The notes under the pieces: model-generated
Databases searched by the model: none
What the model was told of the DNA's origin: nothing
Seen by the model: only the letters and a program-made list of their open reading frames with translations
Translations under genes and position numbers: made by a program
In this document: positions 17,295 through 25,723 of the stretch, one piece after another
Numbering within the stretch: the stretch's first letter is position 1
Layout of the letters: each line of letters opens with the position of its first letter
Origin: Fermentimonas sp.
Lineage (GTDB): Bacteria; Bacteroidota; Bacteroidia; Bacteroidales; Dysgonomonadaceae
Assembly (NCBI GenBank): GCA_028709385.1
Contig: JAQVXD010000011.1
Span: forward strand, 1 to 36,788
Reading direction: 5' to 3'
DNA length: 36,788 nt

Positions 17295-19319
17295 ATGAAT
17301 GATAATGCATTAATGAACAGGGCTGCCGATAATATCCGCATTCTTTCGGCATCTATGGTTGAAAAGGCGAAATCGGGACACCCCGGGGGTGCCATGGGTG
17401 GTGCAGATTTTATAAATGTACTGTTCACTGAGTTTTTAGAGTATGATCCGGAGAACCCTTCATGGGAATCAAGAGACAGATTCTTTCTAGATCCCGGACA
17501 TATGTCTGCCATGCTTTACTCAGTATTATGTCTGAGCGGCAAATTTTCGTTGGAAGAGCTTAAAAATTTCCGCCAGTGGGGAAGTCCGACACCGGGTCAC
17601 CCGGAGATAGATGTTGAAAGAGGCATCGAGAACACATCAGGACCTCTGGGACAAGGACATGCATTTAGTGCCGGTGCAGCTATCGCAGCTAAATTTCTTA
17701 AGGCCAGACTTGGAGATATCATGAACCATACTATATACAGTTTTATCTCAGATGGTTCTGTTCAGGAAGAGATATCACAGGGTGTAGGGCGTATCGCTGG
17801 CCATCTGGGTCTGGATAACCTTATAATGTTTTATGATTCTAATGATATACAATTATCAACTACGACAGATGTCGTAACCAGTGAAGATATAGCAAAAAAA
17901 TATGAAGCTTGGAACTGGAAAGTGATTACTATAGATGGCAATGACGTTGAACAGATACGCAAAGCACTTAATGAGGCTAAGGCTGAAAAAGAAAAGCCTA
18001 CTTTGATAATCGGTAAAACCATTATGGGTAAAGGTGCTTTGACTGCAGATTCTGCTTCGTTTGAATGCCAGGTTTCTACGCATGGTCAGCCGTTAAGTGC
18101 TGCAGGAGGAGACTTTCATCAAACTATAAAGAATCTTGGCGGTAACCCGGATAATCCATTCGAAGTGTTTCCCGATGTCCAGCAGTTATATGATAAAAGA
18201 AGGCAGGAACTCAAAGAGATTGTTTCGGCAAAGAAGGCTAAATATAATGAATGGGCTAAATCTAACCCTGAACTGGCTGAAAAGAAACAACAATGGTTCT
18301 CGAGAGAACTGCCCGAAATTGATTGGGAGGGTATTCAGCAAAAACCTAATTCGGCAACCAGAGCAGGTTCAGCAACTGTCTTAAGTGAATTAGCCCAACA
18401 AGTGGAAAATATGATTGTTGCATCTGCAGACCTTTCAAATTCAGACAAGACAGACGGATTTCTAAAAAAGACAAAGCCATTTAAAAAAGGCGATTTTTCA
18501 GGAGCATTCCTTCAGGTTGGAGTGTCAGAATTTACGATGTCATGCCTTAGCATAGGAATGAGTTTGCATGGCGGAGTGATACCTGCATGCGGTACATTTT
18601 TCGCATTCTCAGACTACATGAAGCCTTCAATACGTGTTGCGGCATTAATGGAAACTCCGGTGATATTTATATGGACACATGATGCATTTAGAGTTGGAGA
18701 AGATGGGCCCACACATCAGCCGGTGGAACAGGAAGCTCAGATTCGTCTTCTTGAGAAGCTTCAAAACCACAGTGGTAAAAATTCTATGCTGGTTCTCCGT
18801 CCCGCAGATGTTCATGAAACTACTGTTGCCTGGAAGATGGCTCTTGAAAATGATGATTCACCTACCGGATTGATTCTTTCAAGGCAAAATATTAAGGATC
18901 TTCCCGCTGCAGAATCCCGTTTCACTGAAGCATTAAAAGCTGAGAAAGGTGCTTATATTGTTGAAGATGATCAAGATTATGAAATAATTTTACTTGCTTC
19001 CGGATCTGAGGTGTCAACTTTGGTGGAAGGAGCAGAGCTGCTTCGCAAGGACGGTATAAAGGTAAGAATCGTATCTGTACCTTCTGAAGGATTGTTCAGA
19101 TCTCAAACTAGCGAATATCAGGAATCAGTATTGCCAAAAGGTAAAAAGAAATTCGGTCTGACTGCAGGTCTGCCTGTAACACTTGAAGGACTTGTTGGAG
19201 CAGATGGGGCTGTGTGGGGTTTGAACTCTTTCGGATTCTCTGCGCCGTATACTGTGTTAGACGAAAAACTTGGATACACAGGTCAAAATGTTTACGAACA
19301 GGTATTAAAGCTTTTATAA
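17295..19319 (+). CDS. tkt: Transketolase
   Basis: A full-length 674-residue thiamine-diphosphate enzyme of the non-oxidative pentose phosphate pathway that moves two-carbon units between sugar phosphates. The TPP domain has SGHPGGAMGGADF near residue 28, GHAFSAGAAIA and the diphosphate/Mg2+ motif FISDGSVQEEISQG with DSNDIQLS (about 150-195). The Pyr domain carries VGVSEFTMSCLSIGMSLHGG with the conserved Glu, TFFAFSDYMKPSIR and the THDAFRVGEDGPTHQP loop. C-terminal domain from about 545 (IILLASGSEVSTLVEGAELL). It is followed after 41 bases by rpiB. With the arabinose-releasing enzymes to the left it fits pentose catabolism. Confidence 0.97.
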   Translation: MNDNALMNRAADNIRILSASMVEKAKSGHPGGAMGGADFINVLFTEFLEYDPENPSWESRDRFFLDPGHMSAMLYSVLCLSGKFSLEELKNFRQWGSPTPGHPEIDVERGIENTSGPLGQGHAFSAGAAIAAKFLKARLGDIMNHTIYSFISDGSVQEEISQGVGRIAGHLGLDNLIMFYDSNDIQLSTTTDVVTSEDIAKKYEAWNWKVITIDGNDVEQIRKALNEAKAEKEKPTLIIGKTIMGKGALTADSASFECQVSTHGQPLSAAGGDFHQTIKNLGGNPDNPFEVFPDVQQLYDKRRQELKEIVSAKKAKYNEWAKSNPELAEKKQQWFSRELPEIDWEGIQQKPNSATRAGSATVLSELAQQVENMIVASADLSNSDKTDGFLKKTKPFKKGDFSGAFLQVGVSEFTMSCLSIGMSLHGGVIPACGTFFAFSDYMKPSIRVAALMETPVIFIWTHDAFRVGEDGPTHQPVEQEAQIRLLEKLQNHSGKNSMLVLRPADVHETTVAWKMALENDDSPTGLILSRQNIKDLPAAESRFTEALKAEKGAYIVEDDQDYEIILLASGSEVSTLVEGAELLRKDGIKVRIVSVPSEGLFRSQTSEYQESVLPKGKKKFGLTAGLPVTLEGLVGADGAVWGLNSFGFSAPYTVLDEKLGYTGQNVYEQVLKLL

Positions 19320-19360
19320 ACAAAAAGTATTTAATACTTAACATTTAATAATTATTAGTT

Positions 19361-19816
19361 ATGTCAGAATTTAATAACACAGATAAACCTATCGGACTTG
19401 CATCTGACCATGCAGGTTTTAACGCCAAGAGTTATATCTTAAAGGTGCTTGAAGATATGGGTCTAAAATATAAGGATTTCGGAACATATTCTTCCGAAAG
19501 TACTGATTATGCAGATTTCGCTCACCCTATGGCTAATGCCGTAGAAAGTGGTGAATGCCGGTTTGGTATTGCAATCTGCGGAACCGGTAACGGCATAAAC
19601 ATGACAATGAATAAGCATCAGGGTATCAGAGCAGCTCTTTGCTGGAACCCTGAGGTTACGTTCTATGCACGTGCTCATAATGATGCTAATGTTCTATCTC
19701 TTCCGGGAAGGCTTCTTGATAACGAACAGTTTCTTGAAATTCTTAAAGTGTTTCTCAATACACCATTTGAAGGGGGCAGACACGAAAGAAGAATTGATAA
19801 AATACCGTGCGGCTGA
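19361..19816 (+). CDS. rpiB: Ribose-5-phosphate isomerase B
   Basis: A 151-residue RpiB/LacAB family isomerase interconverting ribose 5-phosphate and ribulose 5-phosphate. Visible family motifs are GLASDHAGFNAK, DFGTYSSESTDYADFAHP, the anion-hole loop CGTGNGINMTMNKHQGIRAAL with the catalytic Cys, and ARAHNDANVLSLPGR. The C-terminal arginine-rich stretch (GGRHERRIDKI) matches the phosphate-binding end. It sits directly after transketolase, a natural metabolic pair, and its stop overlaps the next gene's GTG start by ten bases. Confidence 0.97.
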   Translation: MSEFNNTDKPIGLASDHAGFNAKSYILKVLEDMGLKYKDFGTYSSESTDYADFAHPMANAVESGECRFGIAICGTGNGINMTMNKHQGIRAALCWNPEVTFYARAHNDANVLSLPGRLLDNEQFLEILKVFLNTPFEGGRHERRIDKIPCG

Positions 19817-20829
19817 AACATAGAGTAAAATATATTACCCTAATTTTCCTCCAGCTTTTCTATTTTCAAAGCTGTGTGGATATGAGTCTCCAGTTTGACA
19901 ATAATCCGAAGGGCAATTTTGAAGCTCTTTGGAGTATTATCGACAGGAATTATTGTTTTTTTGAGTATAAAAATATCGACTGGGATAGTGTATATGATGA
20001 ATACAGTTCCCGTGTAACCCCCGAAATGAGTAATGAAGGGCTCTTTAAACTTATGGGTCAAATGCTTGCTGAACTCAAGGATGGACATGTTAACCTTTCT
20101 GCTTCACACGATGTAACCCGTTATTGGGAATGGCAGGAAAATTATCCACCTAATTTTGATTCTGATATACAAAAAGTATATTTGGGAAGTGAAACTGAAT
20201 ACAGCAGGGCTTCAGGTATGTGGTATAAGGTTCTGGAAGATAACATTGGTTACCTTTATTATGGAAGTTTTTCAAATGACGTAAGCAATTCAAGTCTGGA
20301 TCAGATATTAATGAAAATGGCACTTTGTAATGGTCTGATAATTGACGTAAGAAATAATGGCGGAGGAAATCTTACCAATGTTGACAGAATAGCGAGTCGT
20401 TTTTTTAATGAACGCACACATATAGGATATATTTCTCACAAAATCGGACCGGGACACAGCGACTTTTCTGAAATGCATCCTAAGTATCTTGAAAGTTCAA
20501 ACCGGGTAAGATACCAAAAACCTGTAATTGTACTCACAAACAGAGGCTGTTATAGTGCAACTAACGAGTTTGTCAGTATCATGAAATATGCTCCGCAAAC
20601 AACAATTATCGGAGATAAAACAGGTGGCGGCAGTGGTTTGCCCTTTTCGTCAGAACTTCCAAACGGCTGGTCTATACGTTTTTCAGCATCACCGATGTTT
20701 AATGCCGAAAAAGAACACATCGAATTTGGAGTAGAACCCGATATTTATGTAAGCATGGAACAGGAGGATAAAGAGAAAAAAAGGGATACTATCATAGAAA
20801 AAGCCAGAGAATTACTAAAGAGACAGTAG
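19807..20829 (+). CDS. S41 family (tail-specific/C-terminal processing type) peptidase, lipoprotein
   Basis: A 340-residue exported protein. The GTG start at 19807, overlapping the rpiB end by ten bases, gives a signal with lipobox FQSC near residue 23; no later start keeps a signal. The N-terminal helical part (SIIDRNYCFFEYKNIDW, ELKDGHVNLS) is that of S41 peptidases of the tricorn-core type. The catalytic domain shows LIIDVRNNGGGN and NRGCYSATNEF with Ser250 as the likely nucleophile, then DKTGGGSGLPFS. No clear PDZ domain is seen, so the substrate-recognition mode differs from CtpA-type proteases. Substrate unknown. Confidence 0.9.
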   Translation: MRLKHRVKYITLIFLQLFYFQSCVDMSLQFDNNPKGNFEALWSIIDRNYCFFEYKNIDWDSVYDEYSSRVTPEMSNEGLFKLMGQMLAELKDGHVNLSASHDVTRYWEWQENYPPNFDSDIQKVYLGSETEYSRASGMWYKVLEDNIGYLYYGSFSNDVSNSSLDQILMKMALCNGLIIDVRNNGGGNLTNVDRIASRFFNERTHIGYISHKIGPGHSDFSEMHPKYLESSNRVRYQKPVIVLTNRGCYSATNEFVSIMKYAPQTTIIGDKTGGGSGLPFSSELPNGWSIRFSASPMFNAEKEHIEFGVEPDIYVSMEQEDKEKKRDTIIEKARELLKRQ

Positions 20830-20854
20830 ATTAAACAGATAGTAGTTGCTAACC

Positions 20855-21583
20855 ATGAATATTGTCGTTTCTCCTTCAACAATACCGTCATTTAACTTAT
20901 CAGCTGAAGAATACCTCTTTAGTCAAAAAAGTAAAGATTTTCTTTACCTTTATGTAAATGAACCAAGTGTCATCATAGGTTCTAATCAAGCAGTAATTAA
21001 TGAAGTTGATTTAGATTATTGTATTGAGAAAGATATATCTGTAATTCGTCGTTTATCAGGCGGAGGAGCCGTATATCATGATATGGGTAATCTGAATTAT
21101 TCATTTATTCATGATAAAACAGGTGAACCGTTAAGTGCTAAATTCCTAAATCCGATTATTGAAACACTTCACTCTTTAGATATTCCTGCTGAAATTGGAA
21201 AAAGGAAAGATATATGGCTAGACGGATTTAAAATTTCAGGTACTGCATCCCATATTTCTCGTGGAAGAGAGCTTCACCACGGAACTCTTTTATATGATAC
21301 AGATTTGGATGTATTACAAAAAGCTCTTTCTTCAAAACAGAAAAATACCATAAAAAAAGCTACAGCTTCAGTGCCAAGTCCGGTAATTAATATTAAAACA
21401 TTTTTATCAGAGAGCAATGGAAAAGCACCTGACGTCTTAGGGTTTATTGAGATGGTGATAAAAAGACTTTCTCTCATTTTCAATGTAGAAGAGACGTTTA
21501 AACTTCAAAAAGATGACATTGAAAAAATCGAAGAGATTAGGAAAAATAAATATATTCAGAGAGTTTGGAACTTCAAGATGTAA
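20855..21583 (+). CDS. lplA: Lipoate-protein ligase A, short form
   Basis: A 242-residue BPL/LplA-fold ligase that activates lipoate with ATP and attaches it to lipoyl domains. The ATG at 20855 is preferred over the TTG at 20846 because the family begins right at this NxSxxEE region. Motifs present: FNLSAEEYLF, RRLSGGGAVYHDMGNLNYSF (lipoyl-AMP loop), and DGFKISGTASHISRGRELHHGTLL with the catalytic Lys. Full-size LplA is about 330 residues; here only a stub of the C-terminal accessory domain remains (about 180-242). It follows the S41 gene by 25 bases and is probably last in the transketolase transcript. Confidence 0.92.
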   Translation: MNIVVSPSTIPSFNLSAEEYLFSQKSKDFLYLYVNEPSVIIGSNQAVINEVDLDYCIEKDISVIRRLSGGGAVYHDMGNLNYSFIHDKTGEPLSAKFLNPIIETLHSLDIPAEIGKRKDIWLDGFKISGTASHISRGRELHHGTLLYDTDLDVLQKALSSKQKNTIKKATASVPSPVINIKTFLSESNGKAPDVLGFIEMVIKRLSLIFNVEETFKLQKDDIEKIEEIRKNKYIQRVWNFKM

Positions 21584-21639
21584 TTTGTACATTTATTTTC
21601 TCTGTTATTATAATTTTTTTGTACTTTTATGGACTTTAT

Positions 21640-21663
21640 GCTTTCAGTTTGCCTGAAAGCTTT
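21640..21663 (+). terminator. Probable terminator after lplA
   Basis: GCTTTCAG (21640-21647), loop TTTGC and CTGAAAGC (21653-21660) form a perfect eight-base-pair hairpin followed by TTTAATCATATTTTT. The T-tract is interrupted, so efficiency is uncertain. It marks the boundary between the pentose/lipoate unit and the redox cluster. Confidence 0.6.
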
Positions 21664-21694
21664 AATCATATTTTTCATATCATACTAAACTACA

Positions 21695-23260
21695 ATGTCG
21701 AGAATTTCAAAAAGGAACAATAAACCTAAAAAGAAATTTTATCAACGAAGAGGTTTTATCCTGAGCACAGGGATTATTATAGGAATAGTATTTGTAGCCG
21801 CTTTATACCAGACTTCGGTCTATTTTTCTACAAATGAATCCTGCATGATCTGCCACGTACATCCACACGCAGAGGAAAGCTGGCAGCTTTCTGTACACGT
21901 AAATAACGGAAGCGGAGTTATGGTTAATTGTGTTGATTGCCACCTTCCTCCAACAGATAATACGTGGGCACATTATTCAGCAAAAGCAGTTTTGGGTGCA
22001 AGAGATTTGTGGGGATACCTGACAAAGGACAGTGCAGATTTTAACTGGGATCAGAAATCAGAACTGGAATATGCTGTTAAATATATCCCCAATGAATCTT
22101 GTGTAAAATGTCATCAGAATCTATTTCCTGAAGGTGTAACAGATGATGGAATTACAGCGCATCTCTATTACGAAGACAATGCAGAGAAGCTTGATTTGCA
22201 ATGCATAAGCTGCCATCTGGATGCAGGTCATTACAACCCGAATTACGCTCACGGTCAGATGGTAGGCATCCCCGGAATGGCCGGTTCCTATGCAGTTGAT
22301 ACCAGTCTCTATTTTAAAGAAGCAACCCCTGTAAGTAGTTTTACTGATTTCAGGGAACAGATACCGGGTACGCCGATCTCTTTTAATATGATTGCCATTG
22401 ACGGCGGTACCTTTAAGATGGGCAGCCCTGAAAAAGAACCCTTCAGAAATCCTGATGAATCACCTCAGCATGAAGTTACAGTTAGTCCATTCTTTATGGC
22501 AGAGGTTGAAACAACCTGGGATCAGTACTGGGCATTTTATGCTGAAACAATGAGTGAGGGCAGAACACCTCCTGAGGTGGTTTATGAAAACAATCTGAAT
22601 GCTCTCGGTGTAGATGCGATCTCAGGTCCCACACCGCCATTTGGTTATCCCGACCAGGGTTGGGGACAGGGAGACAGACCTGCAATAACCATGACTCATT
22701 ATGCTGCTGAGACTTATTGTAAGTGGTTGTCGGAGAAAACAGGAAAGAAATATAGGTTACCTACTGAAGCTGAATGGGAATATGCTGCAAGAGGTGGCAG
22801 AGAAACGCCTTACTTTTTCAGCGGAAGCCCCAAAGAATTCTCAGACCAAGGGTTTATGCGTAATATTTTTAAACCTAAGACGGACAGTATCAGTAGCTAT
22901 GTAATATATGATAATAACAGCAACGGACGCACGCAACTTCCTTCTGAAGTATTTCCAAATCCTTTCGGACTCAAGAATATGTTGGGCAACGTACTTGAAT
23001 ATACCGCCGATAAATATGATCCGGAAGCATATAGTAAAAGAAGCGGTACAACTATTGATCCGATTGTAACCGAAGGTGAAGAGTGGGTCGTTCGCGGAGG
23101 AAACTACACCTCTGATGCTGCCGATGTACGTAGTGCTTCCCGTTTTCATACACATCACGATGATTGGATGAGAACAGACCCTCAACAACCAAAAAGTATC
23201 TGGTGGTATTCGGATATAAAAGGTATAGGGTTCCGTGTAGTATGTGAACCTGATATTTAA
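21695..23260 (+). CDS. NrfH/NapC-like tetraheme cytochrome c fused to an SUMF1 (FGE-like) domain
   Basis: A 521-residue two-part protein. A basic N-terminus and one membrane anchor (about 21-43) lead into a NapC/NirT/NrfH-like domain with four CxxCH heme sites at Cys50, Cys79, Cys136 and Cys170. Residues about 230-518 form an SUMF1/formylglycine-generating-enzyme-like domain: IDGGTFKMGSP, VTVSPFFMAEVETTWDQYW, YCKWLSEKTGKKYRLPTEAEWEYAARGG, GNVLEYTADKYD, WVVRGGNY and GIGFRVV. The catalytic cysteine pair of true FGE is not seen, so it is probably not a sulfatase activator. NrfH-type cytochromes carry electrons between the quinol pool and periplasmic enzymes. The SUMF1 part may bind a partner or a glycan, which is inference. 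The next genes encode exported sugar oxidoreductase-like proteins and a heme lyase. Confidence 0.88.
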   Translation: MSRISKRNNKPKKKFYQRRGFILSTGIIIGIVFVAALYQTSVYFSTNESCMICHVHPHAEESWQLSVHVNNGSGVMVNCVDCHLPPTDNTWAHYSAKAVLGARDLWGYLTKDSADFNWDQKSELEYAVKYIPNESCVKCHQNLFPEGVTDDGITAHLYYEDNAEKLDLQCISCHLDAGHYNPNYAHGQMVGIPGMAGSYAVDTSLYFKEATPVSSFTDFREQIPGTPISFNMIAIDGGTFKMGSPEKEPFRNPDESPQHEVTVSPFFMAEVETTWDQYWAFYAETMSEGRTPPEVVYENNLNALGVDAISGPTPPFGYPDQGWGQGDRPAITMTHYAAETYCKWLSEKTGKKYRLPTEAEWEYAARGGRETPYFFSGSPKEFSDQGFMRNIFKPKTDSISSYVIYDNNSNGRTQLPSEVFPNPFGLKNMLGNVLEYTADKYDPEAYSKRSGTTIDPIVTEGEEWVVRGGNYTSDAADVRSASRFHTHHDDWMRTDPQQPKSIWWYSDIKGIGFRVVCEPDI

Positions 23261-23311
23261 TTTAAAAGCTGAAAATTACTAATTTATTGTTTTATATAAT
23301 ATTTATCCAAA

Positions 23312-24691
23312 ATGAAAAAAGAGAATAATTTAACCAGAAGATCATTCCTGAAGACTTCTGCTGTAGCAGGCGCAGTAGGTGTAATAGGCACAGGTTCTGC
23401 AGGTTTACTTACATCCTGCAGTGGTGGAACACAAGGAAAAGGAGCAAATGCTCCACTGAGAGAGCCGGGCAGTTATTACATCCCCGAATTGCCTGATCTT
23501 GCAACAGACGGAAAAGAGCTTAGAGCAGGAGTAGTAGGTTGTGGCGGTCGCGGCTCAGGTGCTGCAATTAACTTTCTGAATGCAGCAAACGGAGTTACCA
23601 TTGTAGCTCTGGGTGATGTTTTTCAGGACAGAGTAGATAGTCTTGCCGATAAGTTAAAATCAGACAAAAACATAGATATTCCGGCTGAAAAGAGATTTGT
23701 AGGTCTTGATGCTTACAAGCAGGTTATTGACAGTGATATTGATGTACTAATCGATTGTACTCCTCCTCTGTTCCGTGCAGAACATTTTAAATATGCAGTA
23801 GAGAAAAACAAACACTGCTTCCTTGAAAAACCGATATGTGTTGATGCGGCAGGCTACCGTACAATTGTAGCAGCAGCAAAACAGGCACAGGCTAAAAATC
23901 TCCGTGTTGTAACAGGAACACAAAGACATCACCAGCGCAGTTATGTTGAATCCTTTAAACAGATTATGAATGGCGCAATTGGTGAAATTACAGGTGGAAC
24001 GGTTTACTGGAACCAGAGTATGTTGTGGTATCGTGAACGTCAGCCTCAATGGAGTGATTTCGAATTCATGGTACGCGACTGGGTTAACTGGAAATGGCTG
24101 TCGGGCGACCATATAGTTGAGCAGCATGTTCATAATATTGATGTATTCACATGGTTCTCCGGGTTAAGGCCGGTTAGTGCAGTAGGATTTGGTTCTCGTC
24201 AGCGTCGAGTGACAGGCGATCAGTACGACAACTTCAGTATAGATTTCACAATGGAAAATGGTATTCACCTTCACAGTATGTGTCGCCAGATTGATGGTTG
24301 TGCCAACAATGTAAGTGAATTCATTCAGGGCACAAAAGGCTCATGGTCAAGTAACGGAGGTCATGTTATTAAAGACCTTGCCGGTAAAGTTATATGGCAG
24401 TTTGATCACGAAGCAGAAAAAACTAATTACAAGCAGACAGACCCTTACACACTTGAGCATGTTAATCTAATTAACAGCATCAGAGGTAATAAACCAATCG
24501 AGCAGGCTTCCGAGACTGCAATATCTAACCTTGCAGCTGTTATGGGACGCGAATCAGCTTATACAGGCCAGGAAGTTACATGGGATGCAATGACTGCATC
24601 ACCGCTTAATTATACTCCTGCAGACCTGAATATCGGTAAGATGGATATGTCAGGATTTACTGTTCCTGTTCCAGGCAGTGCACAAAAATAA
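23312..24691 (+). CDS. Tat-exported Gfo/Idh/MocA family oxidoreductase
   Basis: A 459-residue NAD(P)-dependent oxidoreductase of the glucose-fructose oxidoreductase/inositol dehydrogenase/MocA type. The N-terminus has a twin-arginine signal (NLTRRSFLKTSAVAG, Arg9-Arg10) and a possible lipobox LLTSC at Cys36, so it is folded with cofactor in the cytoplasm and then exported. The Rossmann domain begins near residue 72 (AGVVGCGGRGSG) and holds the EKP motif at 172-174. The C-terminal domain includes DHIVEQHVHNIDVF with candidate catalytic histidines. Substrate unknown. An exported dehydrogenase needs tightly bound cofactor or an acceptor; the cytochrome gene 51 bases upstream could supply the latter. 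Confidence 0.93.
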   Translation: MKKENNLTRRSFLKTSAVAGAVGVIGTGSAGLLTSCSGGTQGKGANAPLREPGSYYIPELPDLATDGKELRAGVVGCGGRGSGAAINFLNAANGVTIVALGDVFQDRVDSLADKLKSDKNIDIPAEKRFVGLDAYKQVIDSDIDVLIDCTPPLFRAEHFKYAVEKNKHCFLEKPICVDAAGYRTIVAAAKQAQAKNLRVVTGTQRHHQRSYVESFKQIMNGAIGEITGGTVYWNQSMLWYRERQPQWSDFEFMVRDWVNWKWLSGDHIVEQHVHNIDVFTWFSGLRPVSAVGFGSRQRRVTGDQYDNFSIDFTMENGIHLHSMCRQIDGCANNVSEFIQGTKGSWSSNGGHVIKDLAGKVIWQFDHEAEKTNYKQTDPYTLEHVNLINSIRGNKPIEQASETAISNLAAVMGRESAYTGQEVTWDAMTASPLNYTPADLNIGKMDMSGFTVPVPGSAQK

Positions 24692-24697
24692 CAACTT

Positions 24698-25612
24698 ATG
24701 GCATTTGACAGAAGAAGATTTCTTAAAACTACTATTGCCGGTTCAGCAGTACTGGCAGTAGGCGGATGTAACTCATTTGCTTCAAGTGAAACTAAGGCAG
24801 GTGATATTACAACAAATGCAAAGCTGAATATCTCTTTTCAGGAAGGTACAGCTCCGGGAGCAAACCTTAATGAGAAGTTTGATTTCATGGAAGAGCATAA
24901 TGTTGTAGGATTTGAGCCTCACGGTAAGCCTCTTCTTCAAAGAAAAGAGGAGTTCAAAGAGGCTCTGAAGGGTAGAAACATAAAAGTAAGTGCTGTATGT
25001 GCAGGCTTTGACGGATTTATACTTTCCACCGATCCAGAGGTACGCAAGCTGTGTCGCGATACAATGGCCCAGCTCATAATTGCAGCAGGGGAGTTTGAGT
25101 CTACAGGTGTTATTATTGTACCCGCTTTCAACAGTCAGGTACCGGTAATGCCTCACACACAGGAGACCCGTGATTTCCTTTGCGAACAGTTTGATGAAAT
25201 GGGAACCTTTGCTCAGCAACACGGAACTACCGTAATTTTAGAACCTTTAAACCGGAGAGAAGCTTTTTATCTTCGTCAGGTAGCTGATGCAGCCTCAATA
25301 TGCCGTGATATAAATAATCCGGGGGTAACCTGTTTGGGCGACTTCTGGCACATGACCTGGGAAGAGACCTCAGACATGGCGGCCTTTATATCAGCAGGAG
25401 AATATCTTCAGCATGTGCATATTGCAAGTCGTAAACGACGCAGTATGCCGGGTGAGGATGGAGAGGCCGATAATTATGTTGATGGCTTCAGAGGTCTTAA
25501 AATGATCGGATACGACAAGTATGTCAGCTTCGAGTGCGGTCTTCAGGGTGAGCGTGAGGTAGCAGTACCTGCGGCACTTGAGTTGATGCGCAAACAGTGG
25601 GAAGACGCCTGA
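24698..25612 (+). CDS. Tat-exported TIM-barrel sugar isomerase/epimerase-like lipoprotein
   Basis: A 304-residue protein of the xylose-isomerase-like TIM-barrel superfamily (PF01261), closest in appearance to hydroxypyruvate isomerase-like proteins. The signal has RRRFLKTT (Arg5-Arg7) and a lipobox AVGGC at Cys24, so it is probably a Tat lipoprotein. Candidate metal ligands are Glu182 (ILEPLNR), Asp215 and His218 (GDFWHM), His241 (QHVHIA) and Glu279 (SFECG), a complete set. The gene follows the Gfo/Idh/MocA gene by six bases, so the two act together, perhaps as oxidation plus epimerisation or elimination on the same sugar. Substrate unknown. Confidence 0.9.
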   Translation: MAFDRRRFLKTTIAGSAVLAVGGCNSFASSETKAGDITTNAKLNISFQEGTAPGANLNEKFDFMEEHNVVGFEPHGKPLLQRKEEFKEALKGRNIKVSAVCAGFDGFILSTDPEVRKLCRDTMAQLIIAAGEFESTGVIIVPAFNSQVPVMPHTQETRDFLCEQFDEMGTFAQQHGTTVILEPLNRREAFYLRQVADAASICRDINNPGVTCLGDFWHMTWEETSDMAAFISAGEYLQHVHIASRKRRSMPGEDGEADNYVDGFRGLKMIGYDKYVSFECGLQGEREVAVPAALELMRKQWEDA

Positions 25613-25639
25613 TTATGATTTAGTATCCTTCAATATAAG

Positions 25640-25677
25640 AATGGGTGAGGGGAATACATTTCTTTCACCCATTTTTT
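25640..25677 (+). terminator. Rho-independent terminator after the TIM-barrel gene
   Basis: AATGGGTGA (25640-25648) and TCACCCATT (25665-25673) are perfect nine-base reverse complements with a 16-base loop, followed by a T run to 25677. It separates the cytochrome/Tat-protein transcript from the heme lyase gene, which therefore probably has its own promoter. Confidence 0.85.
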
Positions 25678-25723
25678 ATATCTGTTTAAAATTCAGTATT
25701 ATATTTATCCGATATTTCACAGC

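Noticed and set aside
22841-23188. Minus-strand open frame of 115 codons opposite the SUMF1 domain
   Set aside because: The plus strand has clear conserved motifs throughout; the antisense translation resembles no family and has no promoter.
21695-23260. Genuine sulfatase-activating formylglycine-generating enzyme
   Set aside because: The catalytic cysteine pair is not visible, the domain is fused to a tetraheme cytochrome and no sulfatase gene is in the window.
24782-25222. Minus-strand open frame of 146 codons opposite the TIM-barrel gene
   Set aside because: The metal-ligand motifs on the plus strand explain the region fully; the antisense product is low-complexity and unlike known proteins.
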